NCBI GenBank assembly: GCA_910585995.1
Contig: CAJUGG010000081.1
Location: forward strand, 1 to 54,141
Reading direction: 5' to 3'
DNA: 54,141 bases
From: an uncultured Lachnospiraceae bacterium
Lineage (GTDB): Bacteria; Bacillota; Clostridia; Lachnospirales; Lachnospiraceae
The notes beneath the pieces were generated by a model. The model made no database searches and was not told the DNA's origin. It was given only the letters and a program-made list of their open reading frames with translations. Shown here piece by piece: positions 16,942-25,361 of the stretch (the stretch's first letter is position 1; each line of letters opens with the position of its first letter). The translations under genes and the position numbers were made by a program.

Positions 16942-16973
16942 CACTTTTCAAAAGTGGTGTTTTTTTGTATAAT
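16942..16973 (+). promoter_or_regulatory. Promoter region of the glycogen/starch gene pair
   Basis: TATAAT at 16968-16973 is preceded by a 17-bp spacer and a weak -35 (TTTTCA, 16945-16950). A short inverted repeat CACTTTT-C-AAAAGTG (16942-16956) covers the -35 box, a good place for an operator. The start codon of the amylase-family gene lies 33 nt after the -10 box. Confidence 0.55.
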
Positions 16974-17005
16974 AGGGACAGCAACCAAGAAGAGGAGATA
17001 ACAGG

Positions 17006-18358
17006 ATGGAAAAATGGTATGAAAGTGCAGTATTTTATCACATGTATCCTTTGGGGATGTTAGGAGCACCTAAGAGGAATGATCAAAACGAGGTGGTGCA
17101 CCGGCTTAAGGATTTGCTTCCCTGGGTAGATCATATTAAGAAAATCGGCTGTACGGCGATCTATATCGGGCCGCTTTTTGAGTCTACTTCTCATGGATAC
17201 GATACCAAAGACTATAAAATGGTGGACAGGCGTTTAGGTGACAATGAGGATTTTAAAGAATTTGTAAGCTATTGTCATCAGTTGGATGTAAAAGTGGTGG
17301 TGGACGGAGTATTTAACCACACCGGTCGGGAATTTTTTGCATTTCAGGATATCCAGAAGAACCGGGAAGGCTCTTCCTATTGTGGATGGTATCAGGAAGT
17401 CAGCTTTCAGGGAAACACCTGCTACAATGATGGATTTTGGTATAAGGCATGGAGAAATTGCTTTGAGTTGGCCAATCTGAATCTTCAGAACCCGGCAGTG
17501 AAAGAGTATCTTTTGGATGTGATTCGCTTCTGGATTCAGGAATTTGGCATTGACGGTATCCGCTTAGACTGTGCGGACTGTCTGGATTTTCAGTTTATGA
17601 GAGAGATGAGGAGCATGACCGAAGCCGAAAAGTCAGATTTTTGGCTGATGGGAGAAGTGATTCATGGAGACTACAGCCGCTGGACAGAGCCAGGCATCTT
17701 ACATTCAGTGACCAACTATGAGCTGCATAAAGGATTGTATTCCGGGCATAATGACCATAATTATTTTGAGATTGCTCATACCATCCGCCGTCAGTTTGAC
17801 GCCAATGGAGGTATTTATAAAGGCCGCAAACTGTATACTTTTGTGGACAATCACGATGTGGACCGGATCGCTTCCAAGCTCAATGTAAAAGAACATCTGC
17901 CGCTGGTATGGATGCTTTCTTACACCCTTCCGGGGATTCCATCCATCTACTATGGCAGTGAGTGGGGCGTGGAAGGAAGAAAAGAGGGCGCAAATGATGA
18001 TCCGCTGCGTCCGGCCTTAAAGCTCTCCGAGTTAGAAGAAAATCCGCCATATAAAGATCTTCCGAAGCTTTTGACAACACTGGGAACCCTTAGAAAAGAG
18101 TGTCCTTGTCTGTCACAGGGAGCATATCGGGAGCTGTATCTTCGCAACCGCCAGTATGCATATGCTATGATTCTTGACCAACAGGCGATTGTGGTGATGG
18201 TAAATTGTGATGATGCATCGGCAACTTTTGATTTCCCGAATCCGGTTGGTAAAAATCACTATAAAGATGTATTTTTGGGGTGTGAAAATACGACAGAATG
18301 TGATAAAATAACCGTATCATTAGAAAAAAATTCGGGCAAGATCTATTTGTTCGAATAG
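17006..18358 (+). CDS. Alpha-amylase family (GH13) glycosidase
   Basis: 450 residues, intracellular (no signal peptide), one (beta/alpha)8 GH13 barrel. Region I is VVVDGVFNHTG; the nucleophile is Asp188 in GIRLDCADC, the acid/base Glu217 in LMGEVIHGD, and the transition-state Asp284 in FVDNHDVDRI. Short C-terminal beta domain after about residue 370. It acts on alpha-1,4 glucans or maltodextrins; the neighbouring branching enzyme points to glycogen or maltodextrin turnover. Exact specificity (amylase, cyclomaltodextrinase or glucosidase) cannot be told. AGAGGAG precedes the start. Followed by glgB after 12 nt. Confidence 0.9.
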   Translation: MEKWYESAVFYHMYPLGMLGAPKRNDQNEVVHRLKDLLPWVDHIKKIGCTAIYIGPLFESTSHGYDTKDYKMVDRRLGDNEDFKEFVSYCHQLDVKVVVDGVFNHTGREFFAFQDIQKNREGSSYCGWYQEVSFQGNTCYNDGFWYKAWRNCFELANLNLQNPAVKEYLLDVIRFWIQEFGIDGIRLDCADCLDFQFMREMRSMTEAEKSDFWLMGEVIHGDYSRWTEPGILHSVTNYELHKGLYSGHNDHNYFEIAHTIRRQFDANGGIYKGRKLYTFVDNHDVDRIASKLNVKEHLPLVWMLSYTLPGIPSIYYGSEWGVEGRKEGANDDPLRPALKLSELEENPPYKDLPKLLTTLGTLRKECPCLSQGAYRELYLRNRQYAYAMILDQQAIVVMVNCDDASATFDFPNPVGKNHYKDVFLGCENTTECDKITVSLEKNSGKIYLFE

Positions 18359-18370
18359 AGGAGAAGACTT

Positions 18371-20302
18371 ATGGGGAAAAAAGCAGTAAAAAAAGCAGCC
18401 GAACGGCCATGGTGTGCAATCACAAATGAAGACCAATACTTTTTTGGCGAAGGAACGCACTATCAGATCTATAAAAAATTAGGCGCGCATTTGGCAGAGA
18501 TGGATGGTGAGAAAGGTGTGTATTTTGCCGTCTGGGCACCTCATGCGAAAGATGTACGCGTGGTCGGAGAGTTTAACCGCTGGGGTTCTGATGGATACAA
18601 GATGACTCGTTTAGAGCCTCTGGGTATCTATGAGGCGTTTGTTCCGGACCTGAAAGAAGGCTGTATGTATAAGTATCTGATCGAGACACAGTCTGGAGAA
18701 TATCTCTATAAGGCAGATCCTTTTGCATTTTATGCGGAGAAGCGTCCAGGCAATGCTTCGATTGTGATGGATATTGACCATTTTACCTGGCACGATGAGA
18801 AATGGATGGAGAAGCGCAAGACCTGGGACGGACCAAGAGAAGCGATGTCGATCTATGAAGTGCATCCTGGTTCCTGGAGGCGTCACCCGCATGAGGACGG
18901 TGAAGACGGCTATTATAATTACCGGGAGTTTGCGGTGGAATTAACCAAATATGTCAAAGAGATGGGTTATACGCATGTGGAGTTGATGGGGATTGCAGAA
19001 CATCCGTTCGATGGATCTTGGGGCTATCAGGTCACGGGGTATTTTGCGCCCACTTCCAGACATGGCACACCGGCAGATTTTCAGTATCTGATGGATTATC
19101 TGCACAAACACAACATCGGTGTGATCTTAGACTGGGTGCCGGCACATTTCCCAAGAGATGGCTATGGACTGGCAAATTTTGACGGGACACCGCTGTTTGA
19201 GCATCCGGACAGCCGAAGAGGCGAACATCCCGACTGGGGGACCAAGATCTTCAACTATGAAAAATCCGAAGTCCGCAATTTCCTGATTGCCAATGCGCTG
19301 TACTGGTTAGACCACTATCATGTGGATGGTCTTAGAGTGGATGCAGTGGCGTCTATGCTCTATCTGGACTACGGCAAGCGGGACGGCCAGTGGCTGCCCA
19401 ATAAATACGGCGGCAATCAGAACTTAGAGGCAATCTGGTTCTTTCGCCACCTCAATTCCATCATCAGGGGCAGAAAGGACGGCTCCATGATCATCGCAGA
19501 GGAGTCGACTGCCTGGCCGGGTGTCACCAAAGATGTACAGGAAGACGGACTTGGCTTTAACTTTAAGTGGAATATGGGCTGGATGAACGATTTCCTGGAA
19601 TATATGAAGTTAGATCCCTATTTCCGCAAGGATAATCACAACAAGATGACCTTTGCCATGAGCTATGCATGCAGTGAGAATTATATTCTGGTATTGTCTC
19701 ATGACGAGGTAGTGCATCTGAAATGCTCAATGATTAACAAGATGCCGGGTTACCTGGATGATAAATTTGCCAACTTAAAAGCAGGCTATACCTTTATGTT
19801 TGGCCATCCGGGCAAGAAACTTTTGTTCATGGGCAATGAATTTGCTCAGCTTCAGGAGTGGAGCGAGGCAAGAGAGCTTGACTGGTTCCTGCTAAAAGAA
19901 GAACATCATCAGCAGATACAGAATTATGTCAAAGCATTGCTTCATATGTATAAGAAATACCGCTGTCTCTACGAACAGGATGACAGTTGGGATGGTTTCC
20001 GGTGGATCAATGCAGATGACTGTTTCCGCAGTATCTTCAGTTTTGTGCGTTACAGCAAGACGAAGCGGAAGAATCTATTGTTTGTGCTGAACTTTACACC
20101 GATGGAACGGGCAGATTACCATGTAGGTGTGCCAAAGAAAAAGAAATATAAGCTGATCTTAGACGGCGATGCACCAGAGTTTGGGGGCAATGGCCGGGAG
20201 AAGGCTCTAATTTATGAGGCGAAAAAAGGAGAGTGTGACGGACAGAAATTCTATGTGGAATATCCGCTGTCACCTTATGGAGTAGCCGTATTTGAATTTT
20301 AA
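18371..20302 (+). CDS. glgB: 1,4-alpha-glucan branching enzyme
   Basis: 643 residues. N-terminal CBM48 (FAVWAPHAKDVRVVGEFNRW) at ~50-150, then a GH13 barrel with Asp324 in DGLRVDAVASM, Glu377 in MIIAEEST and Asp445 in LSHDEVVH, and a C-terminal beta-sandwich. It introduces alpha-1,6 branches into glycogen. The RLDC/RVDA plus SMLYLDY segments are specific to branching enzymes. Length fits short bacterial GlgB lacking the N1 domain, although the first ~45 residues are a small lysine-rich extension. Second gene of a two-gene operon with the GH13 enzyme; no other glycogen genes are in view. Confidence 0.94.
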   Translation: MGKKAVKKAAERPWCAITNEDQYFFGEGTHYQIYKKLGAHLAEMDGEKGVYFAVWAPHAKDVRVVGEFNRWGSDGYKMTRLEPLGIYEAFVPDLKEGCMYKYLIETQSGEYLYKADPFAFYAEKRPGNASIVMDIDHFTWHDEKWMEKRKTWDGPREAMSIYEVHPGSWRRHPHEDGEDGYYNYREFAVELTKYVKEMGYTHVELMGIAEHPFDGSWGYQVTGYFAPTSRHGTPADFQYLMDYLHKHNIGVILDWVPAHFPRDGYGLANFDGTPLFEHPDSRRGEHPDWGTKIFNYEKSEVRNFLIANALYWLDHYHVDGLRVDAVASMLYLDYGKRDGQWLPNKYGGNQNLEAIWFFRHLNSIIRGRKDGSMIIAEESTAWPGVTKDVQEDGLGFNFKWNMGWMNDFLEYMKLDPYFRKDNHNKMTFAMSYACSENYILVLSHDEVVHLKCSMINKMPGYLDDKFANLKAGYTFMFGHPGKKLLFMGNEFAQLQEWSEARELDWFLLKEEHHQQIQNYVKALLHMYKKYRCLYEQDDSWDGFRWINADDCFRSIFSFVRYSKTKRKNLLFVLNFTPMERADYHVGVPKKKKYKLILDGDAPEFGGNGREKALIYEAKKGECDGQKFYVEYPLSPYGVAVFEF

Positions 20303-20305
20303 AAG

Positions 20306-20342
20306 ATCATAGGTTTGCTGGTGAGGCCTGCAAACCTATGAT
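20306..20342. terminator. Hairpin between glgB and the fucosyltransferase-like gene
   Basis: ATCATAGGTTTGC (20306-20318) and GCAAACCTATGAT (20330-20342) form a perfect 13-bp stem. On the minus strand it is followed by CTTTTAAAATT, so it best serves the minus-strand gene, whose stop codon lies inside it; on the plus strand it may also end the glgB transcript. Confidence 0.75.
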
Positions 20343-21121
20343 TGTCCCGCGATAAGCTTGGGGATTTTATGCATATCGGCAGCGATGTCAGTGAAGGAAC
20401 TGAAGTAGCTGCCGATAATTTTTTGGGTGGAGGCGAGGCAGTAGAGGTCTAAAAGGGCATCTTCGATGCCTTCTTGGGTATCACGTCTTAGGCAGCGGTT
20501 CTGATTGGACAGAATATGACCGGGGAAGGTGGTTCGAAGATGTGCTTCTTCTTCGGGAGAATCTGTGGCTAAGTAGAATTGAGCGTCAGGGTTTTGGGAG
20601 AGTTCAAGGCGCATGGCGGTTATAAAGGCGTCGGTGGAGCTTTTGCCGATGGCGGGCTGGTTGTCTGTGCGGCGGATATGGACGCCGATACAGGAAGAGC
20701 CAAAGGCGGAGGTCAGCTTGTCGATCCGGGATTGAAGGGGGGCGATGGGGCGAAAGAGATGATAGTCTTCCGAAGTATAGAAGCTTTCCCAGGTGAAGAT
20801 ATAGGTGTTGCCTCGAAGGCTTTGGACGAAAGAAGGGGAGAGACATCCCTCCGGGGTGCGGTGGGAGAGGATCTCTTCGTTGGTTAAGTAGTTGCGGGCA
20901 GTCTTTTGATAGAAAAGTTTGCGGGGGTCAATCACAGAGTGGATGTTGGTGATCTTAAACTCAGTGACGGGCTGAAAAAGGGCGTGGAAAGGGCAGTTGA
21001 GTTCGTGGTTGCAGTTCCACAGGACTAAGAGCTTTTCACGGCGCTCGCGGGCGAGCCGCCAGCCGGAATTTACTACGCGGATTCTATTGCATAAACCGCC
21101 GGAAGGTTGTATGATTAACAT
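20336..21121 (-). CDS. Fucosyltransferase-like glycosyltransferase
   Basis: 261 residues with the features of the alpha-1,2/alpha-1,6/O-fucosyltransferase superfamily: an N-terminal GGLCNRIRVV glycine-asparagine loop and the GVHIRRTDN motif (HxRRxD) that contacts GDP-fucose, followed by FYLATDSPEEE and a C-terminal SSFTDIA. Cytoplasmic, no membrane helix. It likely adds fucose or another GDP-sugar to a surface glycan. It is transcribed away from the plus-strand glycosyltransferase cluster, so it is the divergent first gene. Its coding strand is C-rich, part of a compositional anomaly discussed in the findings. Confidence 0.75.
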   Translation of the reverse strand: MLIIQPSGGLCNRIRVVNSGWRLARERREKLLVLWNCNHELNCPFHALFQPVTEFKITNIHSVIDPRKLFYQKTARNYLTNEEILSHRTPEGCLSPSFVQSLRGNTYIFTWESFYTSEDYHLFRPIAPLQSRIDKLTSAFGSSCIGVHIRRTDNQPAIGKSSTDAFITAMRLELSQNPDAQFYLATDSPEEEAHLRTTFPGHILSNQNRCLRRDTQEGIEDALLDLYCLASTQKIIGSYFSSFTDIAADMHKIPKLIAGQS

Positions 21122-21263
21122 TGGTGTACCTCGCTTATACTATAGGATGGGGAATAGTATAGCATAGAATGGGGGGAGTGGCAAGCGGGGCCGACAAGGC
21201 TTGTCTGACATAGGTATAATAGTATAGAGGAGGGGTGTGGGGAGCGTTGGAAAGGTGGGAAAA
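21122..21263. promoter_or_regulatory. Divergent promoter region of the surface-glycan cluster
   Basis: Holds start signals for both directions. A TATAAT lies at 21215-21220 (plus strand) without a good -35 at normal distance. On the minus strand TATACT lies near 21160-21155. AATAGTATAG occurs twice in the same orientation (21153-21162 and 21218-21227) and an inverted ATACTAT lies at about 21137, which may be regulator sites. GAGGT serves the minus-strand start. Confidence 0.45.
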
Positions 21264-22478
21264 ATGGGATTGAAGGTTTTGCAGATTAGTACGGTATGTG
21301 GGAGTGGGAGTGTGGGGCGGATTGTGGTGGATATTTACAGGGCTTTGGAGAGGAATGGGGATGAGGGGCTGATTGCTTATGGGAGACAGGGGGCGCCAGA
21401 GGGGGTGAGGGCGTTTCGGTTTGGGACCGGATGGGATATGGGCGTGCATGTGCTGTCTACGTTTTTTCGGGGAGAGCATGGGTTTGCTTCCAAGGGGCAG
21501 ACGAGAAGATTGATTGAGAGGATTCGCAAGTGGGACCCAGATGTGATTCAGCTTCATAATATTCATGGGTTTGTGCTGCAGGTGGAGCTTCTGTTTGCGT
21601 ATTTGAAGGAGGCGAAAAAGCCGGTAGTGTGGACGCTGCATGATGGATGGGCGTATACGGGACATTGTGCGTTTTATGATTATACAGGATGCAGGGGATT
21701 TGAGCGGGGATGTAAGGAGTGTACAGAGTATCAAAAGGTCTATCCGTACGCTTTATTTCGGAATCGGACAGAGCAGAATTATATCAGGAAGAGGGCGGTT
21801 TTTACGGGAGTTCAGAATCTGACGGTGGTGACGCCTTCTAGGTGGCTGGCCAATGAGGTGAAGCGGTCTTTTTTGAAAGAATATCCGGTGAAGGTGATTC
21901 CCAATGGGGTGGATCAGGAGGTGTTTGTTCCGCTAGAGGGGACGCTTCGAGAGCAGCTTCGGCTTATGGGAAAGTTCGTGATCTTAGGGGTTGCGAATGT
22001 GTGGGAGAGAAGAAAGGGACTTTCTTATTTTATGGAATTGGCGGGGCGGCTTCCAGAAGATATGCAGATCATCTTGATTGGATTGTCTAAGAGACAGCTT
22101 CAGAAGCTTCCAAAAAATGTGATGGGGATTAGGAGGACTGCTTCGGCGGGGGAATTGGCGGAGTATTATTCTATGGCGGATGTGTTTGTGAATGTCACAT
22201 TGGAGGATAATTTTCCAACGACGAATCTGGAGGCTCTGTCCTGCGGGACGCCGGTGATTACGTTTGCTACGGGAGGAAGCCCGGAGAGCCTGGATAAAAG
22301 CTGCGGGAGAGTGGTGCCAAAAGGGGATGTGGAGGCACTGATAAAAGCAATCATTTTAGAACAAAAGGAACCAAAAAAGAGAGAAGACTGTCTGAGACAG
22401 GCAGGAAAGTATGAGAAATATGACCGCTTTTTGGAGTATATCCGGCTGTATCACAGCCTGGCGGGTCAGGGAGAGTAG
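21264..22478 (+). CDS. Glycosyltransferase family 4
   Basis: 404 residues, GT-B fold. N-terminal acceptor domain with LHNIHGF and WTLHDGWAYTGHC; C-terminal donor domain (VIPNGVD, then the EALSCGTPVITFATGGSPE block with the E-x7-E type nucleotide-sugar site). It transfers a sugar from an activated donor to a lipid-linked glycan. ATG 21264 behind AAAGGTGGG is chosen; a GTG at 21237 would add nine residues. The gene is strikingly G-rich with many GGG codons, unlike the genes after 22479. Its stop codon abuts the next gene. Confidence 0.87.
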   Translation: MGLKVLQISTVCGSGSVGRIVVDIYRALERNGDEGLIAYGRQGAPEGVRAFRFGTGWDMGVHVLSTFFRGEHGFASKGQTRRLIERIRKWDPDVIQLHNIHGFVLQVELLFAYLKEAKKPVVWTLHDGWAYTGHCAFYDYTGCRGFERGCKECTEYQKVYPYALFRNRTEQNYIRKRAVFTGVQNLTVVTPSRWLANEVKRSFLKEYPVKVIPNGVDQEVFVPLEGTLREQLRLMGKFVILGVANVWERRKGLSYFMELAGRLPEDMQIILIGLSKRQLQKLPKNVMGIRRTASAGELAEYYSMADVFVNVTLEDNFPTTNLEALSCGTPVITFATGGSPESLDKSCGRVVPKGDVEALIKAIILEQKEPKKREDCLRQAGKYEKYDRFLEYIRLYHSLAGQGE

Positions 22479-23225
22479 ATGAAGAGCTTACCAAAGGTGT
22501 CGGTGATTACAACGACTTATAATGACGCTGCGAATCTTAAGCGGATTATGGAGCAGGTGGCGGGACAGGACTATGAAAATCTGGAATATATTATTGTGGA
22601 CGGCGGTTCGACAGACGGGACAAAGGAGTTAATCGAGCGGATACAAAAGCGGCTGCCTGGGAAAGTACGCTGGATCTCGGAACCGGATCAGGGGATCTAT
22701 GATGCGCTTAATAAAGGCATCCGGCTGGCGACGGGGGATATCATTGGCTGCTGTTTTGACCGGTTTGCGGACAAGAATGTATTAAGCCGTATGGTGGAAG
22801 TGATGGAGCGGGAGAAGACAGATGGGGTACATGGAGATCTGTATTATATGGATGGAGAACGTATCGTCCGCCGCTGGCACCAGGGACAGGGAAGTATCCG
22901 CAGCGGCTGGATGCCGGGACATCCCACTTTGTACCTCAGAAGAGAAGTCTATGAGACCTTTGGCGGCTATAAGACCAATTATCGGATTGCGGCAGATTAT
23001 GAATTTATGGTGCGGATTTTATATCAAAAAAAAGTAACACTCTCATATCTGCCGGAGATCCTGATCTATATGTCCCATGGAGGCACGAGCACCAACAGCT
23101 TAGGGGCATATGTCCAGTCTCTTCTCGAAGGGCATAAAGCGCTGAAAGAAAATGGAGTGAGGTTTGCGTGGGTTACAGATATCTTAAGGACAGTGAGGGT
23201 GCTGAAACAGTTTGTACAGAGGTGA
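22479..23225 (+). CDS. Glycosyltransferase family 2 (atypical metal-binding loop)
   Basis: 248 residues, GT-A fold. VSVITTTYNDAANL opens the nucleotide-binding fold, IIVDGGSTDGT and ISEPDQGIYDALNKGI identify the WcaE-like group. At the place where these enzymes carry an N-(S/A)-D-D or DXD loop it reads IGCCFDRFADK, so the usual metal-binding motif is altered. GHPTLYLRREVY and AADYEFMVRI are the normal later motifs. Start codon directly follows the previous stop. Sugar specificity unknown. Confidence 0.85.
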   Translation: MKSLPKVSVITTTYNDAANLKRIMEQVAGQDYENLEYIIVDGGSTDGTKELIERIQKRLPGKVRWISEPDQGIYDALNKGIRLATGDIIGCCFDRFADKNVLSRMVEVMEREKTDGVHGDLYYMDGERIVRRWHQGQGSIRSGWMPGHPTLYLRREVYETFGGYKTNYRIAADYEFMVRILYQKKVTLSYLPEILIYMSHGGTSTNSLGAYVQSLLEGHKALKENGVRFAWVTDILRTVRVLKQFVQR

Positions 23226-23319
23226 GCGTCCGTTTCCTAATCAAGATAAAAGTGGAAATTAAAGAAAATGTGTGATATACTGCGCGTAAGTCATTTTTTG
23301 TGGAAGGGATCTATTTGGT

Positions 23320-24015
23320 ATGAGCGACAGAAAGCTTGTGATTATACCAGCCTATAATGAAAGCAAGAGCATTATAAAGGCGGTAGAAGATATAAAAGAA
23401 CATGCACCGGGATTTGATTATGTGGTGATTAATGATTGTTCCACAGATGATACGTTAAAAGTTTGTCAGGAGCGCGGTCTGAATTATGTCCATCTGCCTG
23501 TGAATCTGGGGATTGGCGGGGCAGTGCAGACGGGATATCTGTATGGGTGCCAGTATGGATATGACCTTGCTGTGCAGTTTGACGGGGATGGGCAGCACGA
23601 TGCGGCTTATCTGGAGATGATGGCCAAGACCTTGAAGGAGACGGACAGTGATATGGTGATCGGGTCCCGTTTTATAGAGAGAGAAGGGTTTCAGTCTTCA
23701 GGAATCCGGCGGGTCGGGATTAAGTATTTTTCTGCTCTGCTGTGGGTGTTGACCGGAAAGAAAGTGACAGATCCGACTTCCGGGATGCGGATGGTGAACC
23801 GGGATGTGATGCGGATCTATGCAGATAATTATCCTAAAGATTATCCAGAGCCGGAGAGTGTGATGGCAATTCTGCGCATGAGAAAAAAGGTGACAGAAGT
23901 GCCGGTGGTGATGAAAAAAAGAGAGGAAGGGATCTCCTCCATCGGGGGAGTGAAATCGGTCTATTATATGATAAAAGTGACATTGGCGATACTGATGGAG
24001 CGGTTGAGGAGATAA
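23320..24015 (+). CDS. Glycosyltransferase family 2 (polyprenyl-phosphate sugar transferase-like)
   Basis: 231 residues, compact GT-A fold like dolichyl-phosphate mannose synthase: VIIPAYNES, VINDCSTDDT, NLGIGGAVQTG and the metal loop QFDGDGQHD, then GSRF and GMRMVNR. No membrane helices of its own. Genes of this type are commonly paired with a DUF2304 gene, as here (5 nt downstream). The pair is likely to make a polyprenyl-phosphate sugar for use outside the membrane. A 94-nt gap before it holds a weak promoter candidate (TGGAAA, 17 bp, TATACT ending near 23281). Confidence 0.88.
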   Translation: MSDRKLVIIPAYNESKSIIKAVEDIKEHAPGFDYVVINDCSTDDTLKVCQERGLNYVHLPVNLGIGGAVQTGYLYGCQYGYDLAVQFDGDGQHDAAYLEMMAKTLKETDSDMVIGSRFIEREGFQSSGIRRVGIKYFSALLWVLTGKKVTDPTSGMRMVNRDVMRIYADNYPKDYPEPESVMAILRMRKKVTEVPVVMKKREEGISSIGGVKSVYYMIKVTLAILMERLRR

Positions 24016-24019
24016 GAGT

Positions 24020-24397
24020 ATGATGACAATAAAGCTTCAGATTGTGATCGCTTTAGCGATCTTGGTCGTATTTTTGATTCTGGTAAATATGATACGCAGA
24101 AGAAGTCTGGAATTAAAATATGCACTGTCCTGGTTTTTGGTGCTCTGTGCGCTGTTTGCCTTTGACTGTGTCCCTCGCCTGCTGATTGTGGTGTCGGAGT
24201 TTTTGGGGATCTATGCTCCAGTGAATATGATCTTTTTCCTGGGATTTTGTTTTTCACTGGTGATTATCTTTTCCCTGACAGTGGCACTTTCCAGGATGTC
24301 CAACAGTGTACGGACCTTAGATCAGATGGTGGCACTGAATGAAAAACGACTCCAGGAACTGGAGGCAGAGCTTAAAAAACATCAGAAAGAGGAGTAA
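24020..24397 (+). CDS. DUF2304 membrane protein
   Basis: 125 residues. Three hydrophobic helices (residues ~4-22, 35-53, 65-85) with the family's RRRSLELKYALSWFLVL block, then a charged, coiled-coil-like tail (~95-125). Function unknown; family members sit beside DPMS-like GT2 genes and probably anchor or assist them. The tail overlaps nothing; the next start follows 1 nt after the stop. Confidence 0.85.
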   Translation: MMTIKLQIVIALAILVVFLILVNMIRRRSLELKYALSWFLVLCALFAFDCVPRLLIVVSEFLGIYAPVNMIFFLGFCFSLVIIFSLTVALSRMSNSVRTLDQMVALNEKRLQELEAELKKHQKEE

Positions 24398-24398
24398 A

Positions 24399-25352
24399 AT
24401 GATGGAGAGAGGAAATTGTCTGTATCTGGTAGTTCCTTGTTATAATGAGCAGGAAGTGCTGCCGGAGACATCCAAACGACTTTGTGAAAAGATGAACAAT
24501 CTGATGGCACAGGGGAAGATCGCAAAGAACAGCAAGATCCTGTTTGTCAATGATGGTTCTAAGGACAAGACCTGGGAGATGATCGAAAGGCTGCATGAGG
24601 AGAATCCCATCTTTCAGGGCCTGAAACTCTCCAGGAATCGCGGGCATCAAAATGCCTTGTTGGGCGGACTGATGACGGCGAAAAATTATGCGGATATGGT
24701 GATTTCTCTGGATGCGGATCTGCAGGACGATATCGACGCCATCGATCAGTTTGTGGAAAAATATCATGCGGGCTGTGAGATCGTCTATGGCGTGCGCAGC
24801 GCCAGAAAGACCGATACTTTTTTTAAAAAATTTACAGCGGAAGGTTTTTACAAACTGCTGAATCTGATGGGCGCGGAGATTGTCTTTAATCATGCAGATT
24901 ATCGGCTGATGAGCAGGCGGGCATTGGATGAGATGGAACAATATAAAGAAGTGAATCTGTTTTTGCGCGGTATCGTGCCGATGCTGGGATTTCAGACCGA
25001 TGTGGTGCTGTATGAGCGCCATGAGCGGCTGGCCGGGGAGTCCAAATACCCGCTGAAGAAGATGCTGGCTCTGGCGATTGACGGGATCACGTCCCTTTCT
25101 ATTAAGCCTATCCGGATGATCGTATTATTGGGAATGCTGATCTTTGTATGCAGTATCGCCATGCTGGCCTACTCGCTGGTGCAGCATTTCCTTGGAAATA
25201 CAAGCATTGGCTGGACTTCTTTAATCGTCTCGATCTGGGCGATTGGAGGGCTGCAGCTGCTGGCGATAGGTGTCATTGGAGAATATATCGGAAAGATCTA
25301 TCTGGAGACAAAGGCAAGGCCTAAATATATTATCGAGAAAGAATTAAGATAG
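24399..25352 (+). CDS. Membrane-anchored glycosyltransferase family 2 (GtrB-like)
   Basis: 317 residues. GT-A domain at ~1-230 with LVVPCYNEQEVL, LFVNDGSKD, the metal loop SLDADLQDD and DYRLMSRRAL; then two membrane helices (~240-300), the layout of bactoprenol-phosphate glucosyltransferases (GtrB/ArnC type). Expected to load a sugar from a nucleotide onto undecaprenyl phosphate at the inner face. ATG 24399 follows AGAGGAG. The downstream GT-C-like membrane protein is the natural user of such a lipid-linked sugar. Confidence 0.88.
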   Translation: MMERGNCLYLVVPCYNEQEVLPETSKRLCEKMNNLMAQGKIAKNSKILFVNDGSKDKTWEMIERLHEENPIFQGLKLSRNRGHQNALLGGLMTAKNYADMVISLDADLQDDIDAIDQFVEKYHAGCEIVYGVRSARKTDTFFKKFTAEGFYKLLNLMGAEIVFNHADYRLMSRRALDEMEQYKEVNLFLRGIVPMLGFQTDVVLYERHERLAGESKYPLKKMLALAIDGITSLSIKPIRMIVLLGMLIFVCSIAMLAYSLVQHFLGNTSIGWTSLIVSIWAIGGLQLLAIGVIGEYIGKIYLETKARPKYIIEKELR

Positions 25353-25361
25353 AGGTGTCCT

